Part shown: positions 9,990 to 25,300 of the stretch, piece by piece
Position numbering within the stretch: position 1 is the stretch's first letter
Layout: each line of letters starts with the position of its first letter
NCBI GenBank assembly: GCA_947095585.1
Contig: OX352763.1
Location: 14,433,462 to 14,497,461 of the forward strand
Direction: 5' to 3'
Length of the DNA stretch: 64,000 bases
Source: Nephrocerus scutellatus
Taxonomy: Eukaryota > Arthropoda > Insecta > Diptera > Pipunculidae
Made by a program: the position numbers and the translations under genes
The notes under the pieces: generated by a model
Told to the model about the DNA's origin: nothing
Database searches by the model: none
What the model saw: only the letters and a program-made list of their open reading frames with translations

Positions 9990-12900
9990 CTTCAATTCAA
10001 TGCATGGGCATTAGACATTTGTATATTATACTATCTGTGCTTATAGTATGCAACGTAAAATGTCATAAGCGAACTATAAAAATAGGTTGAAAGGATCACA
10101 TTTACCATTGCATACCATTAGACTTAAAAATTATATATCGATGCGTAGATTGAGTATTTTTCTCAGTTTTTCATCTATTACCCCTATGAAAAAAAGTTAG
10201 GCCATCGCAAGCCATTGATTTAAAGTTTATCTTTGTGTGTCTCTAATTTTACAAATCGCGATCACACCAATTTAATTCGTTATCACGATCGTAATCGCGA
10301 TCATGTTTATGTGTATTAAGAGCATTAGTTAAGCTTTAAATACTTTCTTTCTTTTGTAATCGTGCAAATTGCTTTTTTACACCAAATGTTTGTCACAATA
10401 TTTCTACTGGTGTATTTCAACATGGCAACGCGGATATGGAGTTTTTTTGTGGATAAAATGATAAAAAAGAGTTTATTAGAGAGTTAATATTTAAGAGAGT
10501 ATATTTTTATCTATTTTGGTTATAATAAGAGTACGGAAACGGGACACAGCATACGGGACTAGTCAACTTAACTAATACTGACTTTTAATATCTCTCTATA
10601 TGTTTTCTCTCAAATTTAATAATTTTGCAAAAATCAACCACCTCTAGTTCTAGAACAACAACAACAACAACAACAACAACAAAGGCGGACAGAATCCTGA
10701 AGAGAGAAGCAACAACAACTATACGAATATAGTATCACAACGAGGACGACGAACGACGAATTTTCCACTGTTTCGTATAGTCTAATAGAGGGTGTGACCG
10801 GGTTAAAGAAGAAAATTTCCATAGTTCGTCCTCGAATTGAATTGGTCGTGTACGTTAGAGTTGGTCGGAGTTTTTGTCTTGAAAATTCTTTACAATATAT
10901 AATTCTAAAAAAATTAAAAACAGTCACAAAAGGATAATTTATAAATTTTCAAGCGAAATCAACTAAAGAAGAATTAACTATAAAATCTTCTCTTTCCGTG
11001 GTGTCAAGCAGAATGATACTCCAGATAGTTCAAACTATAGATATTAACTTTACTTATATACTTTCAAACGACTAAAAAAGGATATTTCCTTTTTTCCAAT
11101 TTGAATTAAAAAGTTAGGAGAAAATTTCAATCTAATTGGTGTTCAAGTGAAGATAGTAAAAAGGTTAAAAGTTTTGTGAAAAAAATTGGGTGCAATATAT
11201 CCTTGCTGATTGGAACAGCGTGTGTTGGTGTGGGTGTGTGTGTAGGTGTGTGTGTAGGGGTGTTCAAAGAACATTCCCAGTCTAATACATACTTACTTTA
11301 AACCCTTACCCTTCAAATGCTCCCACTTACCCGGTTGGGTAAAAGGAAAAATTTTCTTTTTTATCAGCAGCAGGTACTGCAACTTAGTTCCTGTATAAGC
11401 GGCAGTTATGAGTGTGTGTATGTATATGTATATGCAGTCGGCAGCAGGAGCACCCAGGAGCAGCAGTACAAAAGTGAATTTCAATCAATAGATGAAACTA
11501 TATACATAGATATATAAGGACATCAGAAACAACCCGACCGACCACACACGCAGTGAGTGAGTGTGACCGGGATTTGTGTTAGTGTTGTGACTGCGCCAAT
11601 CTGTGTTAGTATGAGTAGTTTCCCGTGTAAATGCCGTCAAGCGGTTGCTATTGCTAGTGCACCAAGAGGCGAGCGCGCGCTACAGGATAACGCATCTTCG
11701 TCTTCAGCTGCCTTTATCGTTTACACACCGCTCGGCGGAGATAAATCCTTTCTCAGAGCATCATCGCACAGAGAGTGTCGCCCTCTCGCATTAGAGTGAA
11801 CGAGGAAACATTGCGGCCTAAATTTTCCGCAAATAAACTTCAATGTTCATTTAACGAGGAACACTTACGTACGTATGGGAAAATATAAATATATTTTTTT
11901 TTCATTAGCACCGGTCGTGTACCCTCAAGCGGATATACATATTTGCTTCCTTAATAACAATTACTATTCTACTTTTCCAACCCGTCCGTTGTGGGTATTT
12001 GCCTTCAGTCGGCATGGAAACAGGCTGTGATTAAGTAAATCAAAATATAAACAGGAAGAGCCCGCTCACAACAACAACATAATTAATCAAGGATATAGAC
12101 GCGAGGTGAAAACGGCAAAAAATAAAACAACAACAGCAACAGCGGAATAAACGAATAAAGGATGATGTGCACTCTTCATCATCGTCCTTTGCCGTCAAGC
12201 CAACGAAGAGCAATACCGACGACAAGAAATCTCGTGCTTTGTTAAATGTTGCTGGCTTTTAATTTTTGTAGCGAGGAGAGCAGCCAACGCCGAGCACCGA
12301 CCATAATAAAAATGGAAATTAAGAAATTTGTACACATCCTCGAGAAACAAAAACAAATAATTACAGCCTAAGGGCTTGGCACGTTCTGGTGGTGTTTGTT
12401 TTTTCTCGTTGGCGGCTTAACATCATTCGGGTCTAAACCAAGCATCAAGCTTTAGGACGGCGATGACTGCAACCTATTATCCCGCCTACTCTACTGGATT
12501 TCTGGCCAGCGTATTCCACGATAATCAAAATAATAACGGCTCTTAACGACAGAGTCCTTTTGCGACGACAACCGTGGCAGCTTCCAAGACACAATAACAA
12601 AAACAAAATAAAACGACAACGATTACACGCGATTCCTTTGGAGCCGGTCGTAATTTCGCAGCTGCAGTGTGGGCACTAGGACTAATAGGACATCCAGTTA
12701 TCGCGCATTCTGTGTAATTCATCGGGATCGTCCTTCATGCTATGTCATTGTAGCGTGCAGTGTTTTAACGATGAGTGATGTGATGAATAATTAAGAACAA
12801 CATAAATGAGAGTTGTAAGTCTGCTATAAACGATAACCAAACAAATAAACAAACAAACGAATGAAGGGAACCGTCAACGACGGAGGAAGCAAAGCATCAG

Positions 12901-13247
12901 CCCCATAAGGAAAGGACCCATTCCCGGCGGTCTTTGTTCGTTCTTGTGCTCGTTTTCTCGTTCTCCTTATAAAGCCGTCGTGTATGCACAGTACATAAAT
13001 ATACATACACCTCAAGGATACTTGACACACTTAGTTATTTTATTATTCATCGTATGTGTACAGGGGGGATACGTGCGCGCCTTTTCCACCGTGCAACAAG
13101 CGAACAGGATTAAATTAGAGCAGTGTTTGATACAACAACAGCACTTTAGCAATTGTCGCACTCGCGTCCCGATCGACTCTGTTAAAAAAAAAAAAACGCA
13201 TCCATCCATCAGAACGACAAACGACAGTTCCAGCATCAGACCACAAA
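9990..13247 (+). promoter_or_regulatory. Probable promoter and 5' UTR region of tweety-2
   Basis: Intergenic and untranslated sequence ahead of the tweety-2 ATG. It changes from AT-rich (to about 10.6 kb) to a mixed stretch rich in CAA and GT repeats (10654-10682; 11221-11260), a texture common in long fly 5' UTRs. Many short upstream ATGs occur. I cannot place a transcription start or any 5' UTR intron from sequence alone. Confidence 0.4.
10654..10682 (+). repeat. (CAA)n microsatellite
   Basis: About nine consecutive CAA units. Smaller CAA runs recur at about 12070 and 12128. Confidence 0.9.
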
Positions 13248-13385
13248 ATGGGCGACTACCACGAATACACTGACCAATATAAAGTACCGGTGATAGCGAA
13301 GTTGCTGCACGCTCTGCCGCACTACAATATCACATTTCACAAAATCAACAGCACTTTCCGGCCCACAGATGAAATCTATTTGGAG
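13248..13385 (+). CDS. tty2: tweety-2 coding exon 1
   Basis: The ATG at 13248 is in an ACAAAATGGG context. It encodes the 46-residue extracellular N-terminus (..VPVIAKLLHALPHYN.., ..FRPTDEIYLE). The donor GTGAGC starts at 13386, phase 0. Reading on into the intron meets no family sequence. Confidence 0.92.
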
Positions 13386-16300
13386 GTGAGCAATATCCGC
13401 AACCAAAAAAAAAGCAATTTCTGGGGATTATTTCTAGGCGTTTTTATGTTTTCGTTCTCGCTTTGTTGAGTTTAGGCTTTTTAGAATAGAGATACAAATT
13501 TCAAATTAGAAAATCCTATCCAGTCGACTACTAGACACTAAAGTTTGTTCTCTGCACTTAAATTTTTCTTTCGAACACCTCTGAAGAGGCTAATGCACTA
13601 TACTTCTTCCAACTCTTCTTAATTTCTGACTCTCTTTAAATTATCACGCCATTACATTCGAATGGGTTGGCGAAGCGTTAGTAGGCGGTGGGCGATGTCT
13701 TCTTGTTTCGACTGATCATAGTACACTACGGTTCATAAGATTAGAAGCACATCATTTTGGAAGAACATATTGATATTTCTCCAGTTATATGTCTCGAAAG
13801 AAAAAACAAATGATGGTGAATGTTGGAGTTTGTGGTTAATACAAAATCAAGTTTTAAAAAATATTCACAACAAGATAACGGAGAGGAAGAGTTTCCAGTC
13901 CCACGTGGTGTAGTGGACAATATCATAACCCGGTAAAAGGTTTATTGGCTCTAAGAAGTTTTTCGGCGTACAAGTCTCCAGGTCTGAACAGCATACAACC
14001 GATTAAGCTACACAAGTCACTGGAGCTGTCGACTTCCTAGCTACTGAAGATTTTCAGAATGTGTCTTCTACTAAACTGTGTCCCCAGAAGCTGGAGAAGA
14101 GTTCGGATTTTTGGGCCTCACAGTCTCTCATTGTTTTTGTCTGGCGAATATGGTGGCTATGGTAAAAGTTCATCATTTTCACAGGCAGTGGCAGTAGCAG
14201 CGGTGTATACAGAAGCGTTGTCGTGTTGAAATATCCACAAAAGCGGTTAAAAGAAATTTTGGATTTTCGAAAAAGCTTGGTATCAGCACTGCTTTATAGC
14301 TACTTCCTGTCATTTTTGAGCTTTGTACCACTAAGTTGATGGTGCCATAATAAGATATTGCAGCCCAAAACATTTCGCCCCCTTCTCCGCTATCATAATA
14401 ATAATGATAATAATATTCGGCGCAACAGACCATTGCGGTCCAATGCCTAGCTTCGAAACCATGTACCTATATTTTTGCACACAAATGGAGGGGACCTACA
14501 AATTAATGCGGAATCCGAATTGAGAAGGTTTCCGTGACAAGTTATTACTCTCGGACGTTTGTCAGACTTTCGCGAGAGGTGGGAACCACGAATCTTCTGC
14601 TCAGAAAGCTATGCTCTTATCCACTGGGCCACGGCGCCAACTCTCCGCTATTATGGTTGGTTAAAAAGAGCTCCTTTTTTCTTAGATCGTGGAAGTAAAA
14701 GCTACAGCCACCCAGGTCATCTAAATTGAACTACTTTTTTCCAGTTTTTAGAATTTGCTCCTTGTGGCACATCCCAGGTCATGTGGCTTTCGCGAATTTA
14801 AGCGTTGAGTTCTTCGCGCACCATTAAATGGTGGTTTTTTCTTTAGCTTAAGTCGCTTGATGTGTTTGGCACTACGAATCACACGACGAACGGTAGATTT
14901 ATTTGCAACAATTTTTGTTTTTCCGTTTTTTTTTCTCACAGCCATATAACGGGTCAAAGATCAAAATTGCCTGCTTCTAATCTAGTGAACCGCAGTGTAA
15001 GTAAGTTGCATTGAGCCTTGAAGTAGGATACTCAACTATACATACACTATGACAAGAGAAATAAAAACAGTAACTTTAGATTCAAAATTGTCAGGGTCGC
15101 TAGACTGCGGCAGGAGTAATTTAGGCCGCTTCAGGATTAATTGGCATTGTTATTATACCAAGAGTAAATGCGTTTGGCATAGGCAAATAAGGGTGAATTC
15201 TGTAGCATTGACACGGTTCTTATGATTGTGTTGCTGAGCGTTCATTCATTTCTTTTTTTTGTTTACATTTCAAAGTTGAGATTTGAGTTGAATAACTGAC
15301 CTACACGCTTACAAAACCTGTGCTTTTTTTTGTATTTTTTGTACTTCTATGAGTACCATAATTAATGTTGGCAACCATCAACATGGGTATTTTTCATGAG
15401 TACAATTTCTGCTTACAATTCATTGTTCATTGTAGTTGGACTTGTAGTGAAGAACACAATAATTACAGAGAAGAGGTAGTGACCTAAAACTATGGTGCTT
15501 ATTTCGGGTCTGCGAAAATGGAGTATTGCATTTTGTGCAAAAAGCAGATTTCCCCGAGTAGTGTTTCAGTTGATGATGATGTTGTATTGGGAACAGAATT
15601 TTACCCGAGTTGACATCTCTATATTTAATGGATATTTCATTAAGATCGCCCCATTTTGTTTTTAAAATAACACATCTTGTTTTTTAAATATTATTACTCA
15701 ATAATATAAATACTATTAAATATGGAACCTAAAATAATACAGCTATGCTCGGAAATACCTGCAATAGCACGCTGAACGCATTTTTCATGACTTGACCTCT
15801 CCTATTGAATGGTTCATTCCTGTATATAACACAGTCACCGAACTTTGACTTCATTAACTCGATTATTTGGCCAGTATGCCATACATATGATGCCGTCTTG
15901 TTGAAACCACAAATGCTCGAAGTCAACTTCTTCAAATTTATTACAAAAAAATCTTGCCCAATTTTCAACAATTTTTTTTGCCTCTGAGACAGAAATTGGT
16001 TTCATAGCTGAGAATTATTTTACGATAAAAATCTAGATTGGTTTCGCACATGTTAAGATCCTAATCACAGAAGTTACGCCACAAATGATAGTCGCTCGGC
16101 TTCAGTTTTTGGGTAAAGCGATCGTATAGGGATGCAAGTCCATACGTAATATTCGCCACAAACTGGTCACATAGTTGCCAAACTCTTGAGATCAACTGGG
16201 AATCGAAAATTGTTTGTACCTCTCTTACACTCGCGGCTGCAGACGCAATATTCCGGCACTCCTTGTATTTCTGTGTAATGTTTTTTCCTTGATATTTATT

Positions 16301-19300
16301 TAGTTATTTCCAATTAAAATCTACAAAAATTAAACAAAAAATAAATAACTATTCCTATTCGGAGAATAAGGAAGCAACAAGCTGTATCTCCATTGTCGTT
16401 GATCCTGTGCAATTCGTTTATTTTACAACCACACTCCTTTTGATTCAGACTCCACTTCAATGGATCTCATCCATTTTATCCTAGGGTGTTCACGTCTTCT
16501 ATATTCTTTGGTATTCCATTTGATGTCAAATTTGGCATAGTCGTTTGCTGGTTTCCTTAACCAATCCATTTCCATTTCTCTCTCCATATTTCAATGTTTA
16601 CCATGCTATTGAATGTCAGTGTTAATAGATCAACGTTAGAAAAAGGGTTGGGTCAAAAAAATCCACATACTTTTCTCCGTCATTTATTGATTAAGACTTG
16701 AAGTCTTTTTATTTGGTTGCTCTCTAAGTTTCGCATCCATAACAAGTACTGATTTTACGCTCGAGATGAAGATATCAATTTTGGTGCGTCTTAATAATAC
16801 TTGCGAGCGACATATTCAGTTTGAAACATACATATCTGGCTTTTTTAATGCGTGACCGGTACCGCCGTCTGTAGTTATCACACTTCGTATGTAGCAAAAC
16901 TCCTCTACTATCAATGGTGATATTAATTGTTAGTGGAGACAGGAGTTGGGTTCCTATTCTTAGCAGTTTGGTTTTATTCATATTCACCTTCAGTCCGACT
17001 TTCTGTGCATTACAGATCAGTGACTCCAGCTTCAATTTAATGTCCGTCAGAGAAAGCGTTATCAAGCAGATGTGATCAGCGTAATCAAAATCATTCAGCT
17101 TCTGAAATGGGCGCCGTTGTATACCATTCGGCGCATTAATATTGGTTTGCTTCATCACACTATCCAAAACAATCGAAAAGAGTTTAGGTGAAAGAACGCA
17201 CCCTTCTCGTACTCCTTTGTTGATATTAAATTTAGAACTATCTGTACCTTTGAAATCGACGAATAATAAGAAGAGGATGATCTCCATTCAACAGATTCCT
17301 CAACGATGATTCTAAGGGTATGTAAGTGATCAACACATGTTCGATTGAGCCTGAATCCTGCCTGTTCCTCAGTTCGATTGTTTGGAAAATCCGATCTAAA
17401 ATGAAAGTTAACACTTTCTGCATTGTGTTTAACAATGAAATCCTTCGCCAGTTTTTGCAAAGGGTAAGGTCACGAAACCATTCTTCCAACAATCAGGAAT
17501 GATATTCTACATATCGCGCAGTATTGTTAGAGCTGCATTTAAAGAGCTCTGCTAGATTATCTTAACCCGGTGTTTGGCTGTTTTTTAATATTTTAGTTGC
17601 AGCTTCACTTTTGTCTCTACTAGGTGGTGAGATAGAAATTTTGCCAACTCTCTGTCCTTGTCCGAGGAGAGGCTATTCCGATACATCTTTCTAGCTGGAG
17701 AACTGACCCGCCCTTTTGTGCGTTTTATATTTTTGCACACAAATGGGTGGGACCTTCAATTTAATGCCGTATACGAAAGCCGATTTGAGAAGCTTCCATG
17801 ACAAGTTTTCTACTCTCGGACGTTTGTCAGACATTCGCAAGAGGTGGGACCGTGAAAGATACATTTTGTGTTTCTCGGATTTGAACATCGAAACTCGTGT
17901 TCAGAAGTCCAACGCACTAACCCCTAGAGTCACGGCGTCCACTTTTGTATATTGCTCTCGATCTTTCCGAGTAATTTTCCTAGTTCTATGTTCTATATGA
18001 TTATACTGGTTTTTTTCGTTCGGTGGTGGCTTTAATCCCCAACTTTTACCGATAGCGCTTTTAGACTGACTTAGACTGACTATTAGACTGACTGTTAGAC
18101 TGACTGTTAGAGTGTCTTGACTTGATCGTCTCTAAAAAGTATCAAGTTTCGCTGTAACCTATTTTGAAGACGAATGAAAGAACCTTTCTGTTACGAGTGC
18201 TACGAGTGTGTACATCGGCCACAATTCACCGACAATCCAAAAATCGGGTAAATTAATTCCTAGAAATACTTTCAACTTGGCGTTATCTCTGGCTTAGCCA
18301 TTATCTTACAAAACGCGTCCCTATTTTGCATGTTCTTACTTTTAATCCTTTTTCTCATTTTGTGCGAGATTTTCAGATTTTTTATTTTTTATTTTGCCTT
18401 TCTCATCAAGTTTTTTTGTAATTACTCTTACATATTTCACCTTCCTTCTCTTTTCATGTGCGATGTTCGTAACAACAAACAATCATAATGAACGCGCTAA
18501 TGCCTTCATACAGAGCCTCGGCATATTGGGGTCAGTTCCGGCTGCATTGCTGATAATCTCGCTCTTGGGACTGCTATTATATTTGATGACACGTTGCTGT
18601 GATAGGAAACCACGACCAGCACACTCCATAACCAGTTTAAAGGTTGCCCTCTCAATTGTGACTGTAATGTGCTGCGCCGCAATTGGATTAGGTAAGTGTA
18701 CGCTTGTATACAGTGACCGACAAGTCCACCTCTTAAGGGTATCTACGGACATCCGGTACTAAGGACATTGTGAAACGTTGAAATGTATGTGTAAGTAATT
18801 AACAGATGGCGTGCGTGCAGTTCTCATGCTATGACATGTGAATTTCCTGTTTATGGTAGGCGGTGTGGTCAGTGGGTCAGCATGCCTCTAGGATGGACAT
18901 TTAAAATAGTTTACAACTTGAAAATGTTCTTTCCTTTAGCTTGCCCTGATGCATTGAAACTGTAATTTTAATTAAAACTTGTGAAATAAATTCTTCTACG
19001 ATGACACTTTGCACAAGTACCCACTCTACTCGTACATGTGGGCGTGAAGCACTAAATTTTTAATTGAAGGACGATGCGAAGCTTCCTTTATTTGCTTTTA
19101 GTTTCTTGGGTTTGTCTTAGGGAGATGGCGGCAACTCGGTCTCCTAAAGTTTAACTAACTTTAACTTTAAATTAATGTTAACTTTTAGTTGTTGCCTCGC
19201 AATATTTCGATTTTGCCAACATTTAAAGTTAATTTGAATAGAAGTTTTTAGTGCTTTTAGTCTATCTTAGAGTCAATAAAACTGCAAATTCGAAGTGAAT

Positions 19301-22300
19301 CATAAGTTTTTTTTTAACAGGTTTTACAACAAACTCTTTTGTAAAAAATGTGTGTTTATGGAGTCGATGAAAAACTGCTTTATTCGATTAGAAGATATCT
19401 TTTGGACCGCTACATTCAAGTTGTCTTGGACGGTTTCAAGTCTAAAATACATCAGATAAATGCTGGCATTCCCCATGGCTCTGTTCTGTCTGACGCTTTT
19501 TCTCATTTTTATTAATGATCTCTTGTCCATTACTTCTAATCCAATTTACTCTATCGCCGACGACAGCACTTTCAGCTTCTCATATAAGTTTGAGGAACGT
19601 CCATCCACTTCTCATGTGGAACTAAAACAACTAAGTATGTTAAGCACGTTAAATTCTGATCTGGACAGCATAATAAAATGGGGAGAAAACAATCGAGTAG
19701 AATTTAACGCTTCCAAAACCCAATGCTGCCTCCTGTCGTCTAAGCAAATCCTAAATTCCATGCCATTATCCATGAATGGCACTTGCACCGAGGAAACTGA
19801 AAAACTCGCAATTCTCGGTATGTGCGTTAACGACAAGCTTCGTAGGAATGACCGCATTTCTACCGTCGCCAAAAATGTTACGAAATGTTTAGGTTTTCTA
19901 ACCCGCTGCAACAAAAGTTTTACTCCCTTTGATCTGGCTACTATCTACAAGGCTTTTATTCGCCCTAAACTTGAGTACGATTGTCATATCTGGTCTGGTG
20001 CACCTAAAACTACTTTTCACCAGCGGTGCACAAGAGAAATATGCCACTTCTCCTTGGATTCAACCGCAATACTTCGTGGTGCTCTAAATCCTCATCGGTT
20101 TTACCATTAAGCCCATCTTCGGACGTACAGTAATGTTCAGGGATTCGTTCTTCAGCCGTACAACACGTATGTGGAATGCTTTGCCAAGCTCTGTCTTTCG
20201 ACATTACTATGATCCACAGGCATTCAAGACACAAGCTCATAGACATCTCCTCTTTTCTCGAAAGATCGAAACTTCTTAAATTAGCTTCGATAAGCCAATT
20301 CCTGAACATAACTAATTTCTTTCATTCATTTCATACATTCTTTACTACAAAATCACAACTAATTCACATTAGTTATTTGACCAATTATGTTAAAACGAGA
20401 GCGTCATGCAATAAACGTAGAGAAACCGAGTTGACCTCCTGAGCAATCAAAGATATTGTCAGAATTGTGGCAATACGTAAGGGCCACTGGCCAGTAGGTA
20501 GCCACGCTGCCAAACTGGCTATTCCACTTAACACTTTCTGCAGGAGTTGAATAAGAAGGATACTCTTGTTCACTATCTTTGATATGTCCAGCACTAGTAG
20601 AGTCTAGCAACCCCATATTCATTCTTAAACGACCTGAAAGAACTTTTGGAGTACACGATTTTCGAACTGATCACGTACTTAAAAGCTACAGGCTGGATTT
20701 AAAAACCATCACAAGTGTAGCGGGAACCGCCACTCTAGTTATTTACCTAGATTGAATTTCAAAGTAGCTTAGCCTAAGATGTTCGATTTAAAGTAATTTA
20801 AGGAATTTTTTTAAACTTTATAAACTTTGAATTGTAATAATAATTCTTCATTTGCTTCATTTAAAAAAAAAATACCTAAATTATCAATTGTAAGGCTGCT
20901 CATCTATTTAAAAGCAAACACATCACGTAGTTTATCAACAGTAAAATATGCTTGTGGGTATAATAACAGCTTCTCAAATACCCATTTGTCGTAATTTAAA
21001 TAATTTTATTGCTTACTTGTAATTGTGTGATGGTCATTTATTGCTTAACTGCAAAACAATATTGGAACAAGAAACCAAATGAAATACCACACAACGCGTG
21101 TCCCATATCCGCCCCTTTTTCGATTTGTCATCATCTCTATACAAATAGCCATCGGAGCTTTTTCATTAAGCTCAAGTTGTATTCATTTATGCCGGCTTTC
21201 TACGGAAAAAACATACAGCTAATCATATATGCACAGCACAGAAACATATCAAAGTGAATAAAACTCCCATTGTGCCATTTTCCTGTCAGCGATTAATAGC
21301 TGCCTAACGGCGATAAACGAAAGGATATAGCCGAGTGACTGGATACCATGTGGAGGTGGAGGTGGAGGTTTCCGTTGTTCGGTCGTTGAAAGCATTTGAT
21401 TAGTAGAGGATTGAATGATGCTGTTGGAACGTCTTCTAACATCATGTCCTGTCGAGTATCGATACACTGTTCAAATGCCGTGTATTGCTTTTGACTTTTG
21501 GCCTTCTTCCTATACTCCGTGCCTCAATGAATGTTGGTCGTTGTTCGCTATAACATTTTAGTAAGCAAAGGCAGAATCAACCGACGAACGACGCATACGC
21601 CAAAGACACACTTTTAATATGCTTGGCACACATTTTCTTTGGTAGCCCATCCCGCACATACATACAAGAATACTCTTACTCATAGATAACAAGTAAACAG
21701 ATATGAAAAGGGGGTTAAGCAACACTAGTATGAAGCTATATAGTTCGGCGAGCCACTATGACGCCGAATATTCCACTACTTTGAGGTTTTGGCACCACAT
21801 CCTTTTTATTTTCATACATAGTATATATGTCCGAGTATATAAGAAATTAGCATGTTGGCAATCATTCAACTGGACTAGACGGATGTCTTGTTCTGCTCTA
21901 ATAATTAAGTTGTCCACGTCACGCAACATGGGAATGCAACTCAAAGTTAGAAGTGCCAAAAAATGGTAATATTTGTGAAAAAAGGCGCGGTACTGTTAGA
22001 TGGATATCACGTTATTGCAGATTGGCTTTCCTTACTTTATCTTTGATTGATGGTACCATGATTTTTCAAAAAGGGCACACAAAAGCTTATTAACGAACAT
22101 GAGAATTTTGTATAGCCGTCTGTAACTGCTGAAATAGTTTACTAATGTCTCTTGCGATTTGAAGTGTATAGCTAAGATTTTTCTCTCATTGTTTTGGTTA
22201 GGCGTTCTATTTGCAATCTGGTCCCGGGATATGGTTTGATTTTGCGTTGTATTTGCAAAGTTTTGTAACCGACACTGTAACTTTGCTACCCGTCGGCAAT

Positions 22301-25300
22301 CGACGGGTAAAGTTTTGTTTACTCAGCAATATGGCGATGAGAGAGCACGCAGACTAATTTCTCAGTTTGTTTTTGACATTTCAGTGACGAAAAACAAAAA
22401 TTTTAACCCATCATACGCGCCACACGCAACACGCGTCGTAAGCGGAATATAAAAAATCCTATTTTGGACTTAATCACTCACAAAATTTCGGCTCTCTAGG
22501 TCGTGTGGGAGGTGGTTAAAAAGGGCATCAAAGTAGTCGAAAATACGGACAAAAAGGGGTCAAGTTAAGTTATACAAAAGTTTTTTTTAAAAGGAAAGCA
22601 AGAAAAAATGGCATTATACCAGAGCTCTGCAAAATAAAACCAGGTTATATTATCTCACTTTTCAACTAAGTGAAGTGATCAAACAACTGAAAACTGATAC
22701 AATAAGAGAATTCCTTGCATTGAATATTCACTTTGAAAATCAACCGAACTAAAAAGACCAATCATGCAAATGCCCAACGTTAAAACACGCATGGAAGTTG
22801 GGCCGGAAACAAATATCAAAAAGCATCAAGTTTTGCAAAACATCTAAAGGGAATATTCCAACCGATCCCAAAAGACATTATTGAAATATTACCTCATGTT
22901 ATTGAGCAAGATAGCCTAGCAATTCCACTAGTCATTAGGATTCCTAAACCAGACAAACCACAACATGACTTGACAGCATATCGCCCAATATCTTTACTAG
23001 CGATTATGACAAAACTGTTAAAAAACTCAATTTGGATTCAGAGGTCAACACTCCACGATTGACCAGGTTCATCGAATCACTAAGGTCATTGAACAATCGC
23101 TTGAAGAGAAAAAAATCGGTTCAACAATATTTTTGGATGTAGTCCAGGCTTTTGATAATGTCGGCAAGGGGAAACCTATTCTGACCTAAAGAAAATTCAA
23201 GCTTTTGTTCCACATGTCAGTGTACTAGGAACAAACCTTTACCTCTTATATACTAGTGACTTACCTCAAAGAAAAATATTGTACCTACATTCGCTGATGA
23301 TACTGCAATTGCGGGTATTGTTGACAATAATATCGAATCAACAGAAAGCAAAATTATATAAAAACATTAAAAACAATCCAGCAATTTTATAATTATTTTA
23401 TAATAGTTCTAGTTGCTCCAGATATACCACCAATATTATTTTCTACCTTTTAGGGGGCTTCAATAAAACCAATTAAAAAAAAATTTATATAATTTTATTT
23501 TTAAGGTTTTTAATGAAATATGTATATAAAATTTCGATATTATTTAGATGGGATGGTAATATAGAGACACCCACAAGTCCCAAAAAAAAACCCTCAAAAG
23601 ACTTCAAAAGAACCCTCTAAAAACTCCTCAAGACCACCCTCAAGATCACCCACAAGACCCCGTTAAGACCACGCTACGACCTCCATCAATATTTCTTCAA
23701 GACCAACAAACATATCCAGCACAAGCTAGTGCATATATCAATGATCAAGTTATTCCGTACGCGAACACAGCCAAAAATATATTGGTATGAAGCTAGATGC
23801 CAAATTCAGGTGGAAGCCGCATGTCAAGAAAAAACAAGAGATGAAACTGAAATACAAAAGGATGTATTGATTAATGGGTCGCTACTGTATTGTATTGTAC
23901 TGACGGACGGGGCTCCACAGTCCACACCCTGCCTAGCCTGTCTGAGAGCTTCCTGAATGGCCTCAATGCAAACATGGTTGAAAGTATCTCCAACATCGAG
24001 TAAGGTGACTAGCTCATACTGTTGTAGTGTATAGAGTGCTTAATCGCTCACACTACCTCATGAAAGGCCGTTTCTTTGGATCTACCCCTTGAGGTATGCG
24101 TGTTGAGATCTCGATGGTAGCGAATCTTTGCTTAATACTAAGGTATTCACATCACGATGAATATAAAGTAAGTTTCTGTTTGAAGTGGATTTGCAAATCG
24201 TTCACCACGAACCCTTTGACAGTTTGAAAGCCTACATGTGGTTTCGGTTTTGATTTAAATTGTCAGATAAAGTAAATTTATTTATATTATGTATAGGTAA
24301 ATTAATTATTACAAAGAAGAAAGGACTAGAATGTGGGCGCGTTTTAAAAGAGTGACACTCCTTACACAAGTCCTAAAAGTTTTTCAAATTCCACTTATCT
24401 TTCAAACTCGTGAAATACTTGTGAGTAATCGAGCGTACAAAATCGAGGACTAAATAATAGTAAATAAGCTTTTGATAATTATTATCCTCCGAAAGCAGGA
24501 AGCTGAAAAACATCTTCAGTATCAGCATCAATTTGCAATCACAATGCGTTTCGACGAGTAGGACGGAGTACTCATTATTATCCTTGAGCGAGCAAACGAT
24601 GTTGAGTTCATTATTAAATTCAATCACACTGCAGTGTGCGATTAGTCTGGTATGTGGTAGTGGTAGTGGAAGAAGTCCTGTAGTTTTGGCTCCAGCAGCC
24701 GCTGTAGGCATCACATTGGGGTAACTTTCGATTTATTTCAACTTTTATGTTAAGAAAATCTTATGAAATGGCATCGTCGTTGTGTAGTGCGACAGCGAGC
24801 ATACCGTTCAGGTTGCTGTTTTCGATTTTCTGGGTCAACAAGATCCTTTTGTTCACCAGGAAACACTTCTGCAGACATAGAGAGATGCATTGCAGTGCAG
24901 TGTTAATTCTAGAAAGCAGACAAGGAACAGTGTCGGCTACACAGCTTGGGAAATTGAAATTCAGTTTTGGCGCTGTCAAAGTTGTGTGCGGTCTTTTTAA
25001 TTTAATTTTCAATCACCTATTCCTTAAGGCTGATTGCTGGAGGACAGCAATTGAAAAAACATTCAATTGACGAGCAATAAAAACTGAGAGGCTGTGTGGT
25101 CTAAATTCTGGTCTATATTATTATTTTTATTAAATTTTATATAATTTTTAAGTATGTGCATCAACCAAATAATTCTAGACTGGAAGGTATTGGCTGAACA
25201 TTGTTTCTCCGATCACTGGTACATACAATTCAGTTTAGATGACAAACCATCTCGTCAATGACCGTATAGAAATCATAGGAAGACTGACTGGCTCAAATAC

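Noticed and set aside
12040..13273. Several 60-109-codon ORFs in the tweety-2 upstream region
   Set aside because: They are low-complexity (Cys, Leu or Ser runs from CAA/GT-rich DNA) and lie where the 5' UTR is expected.
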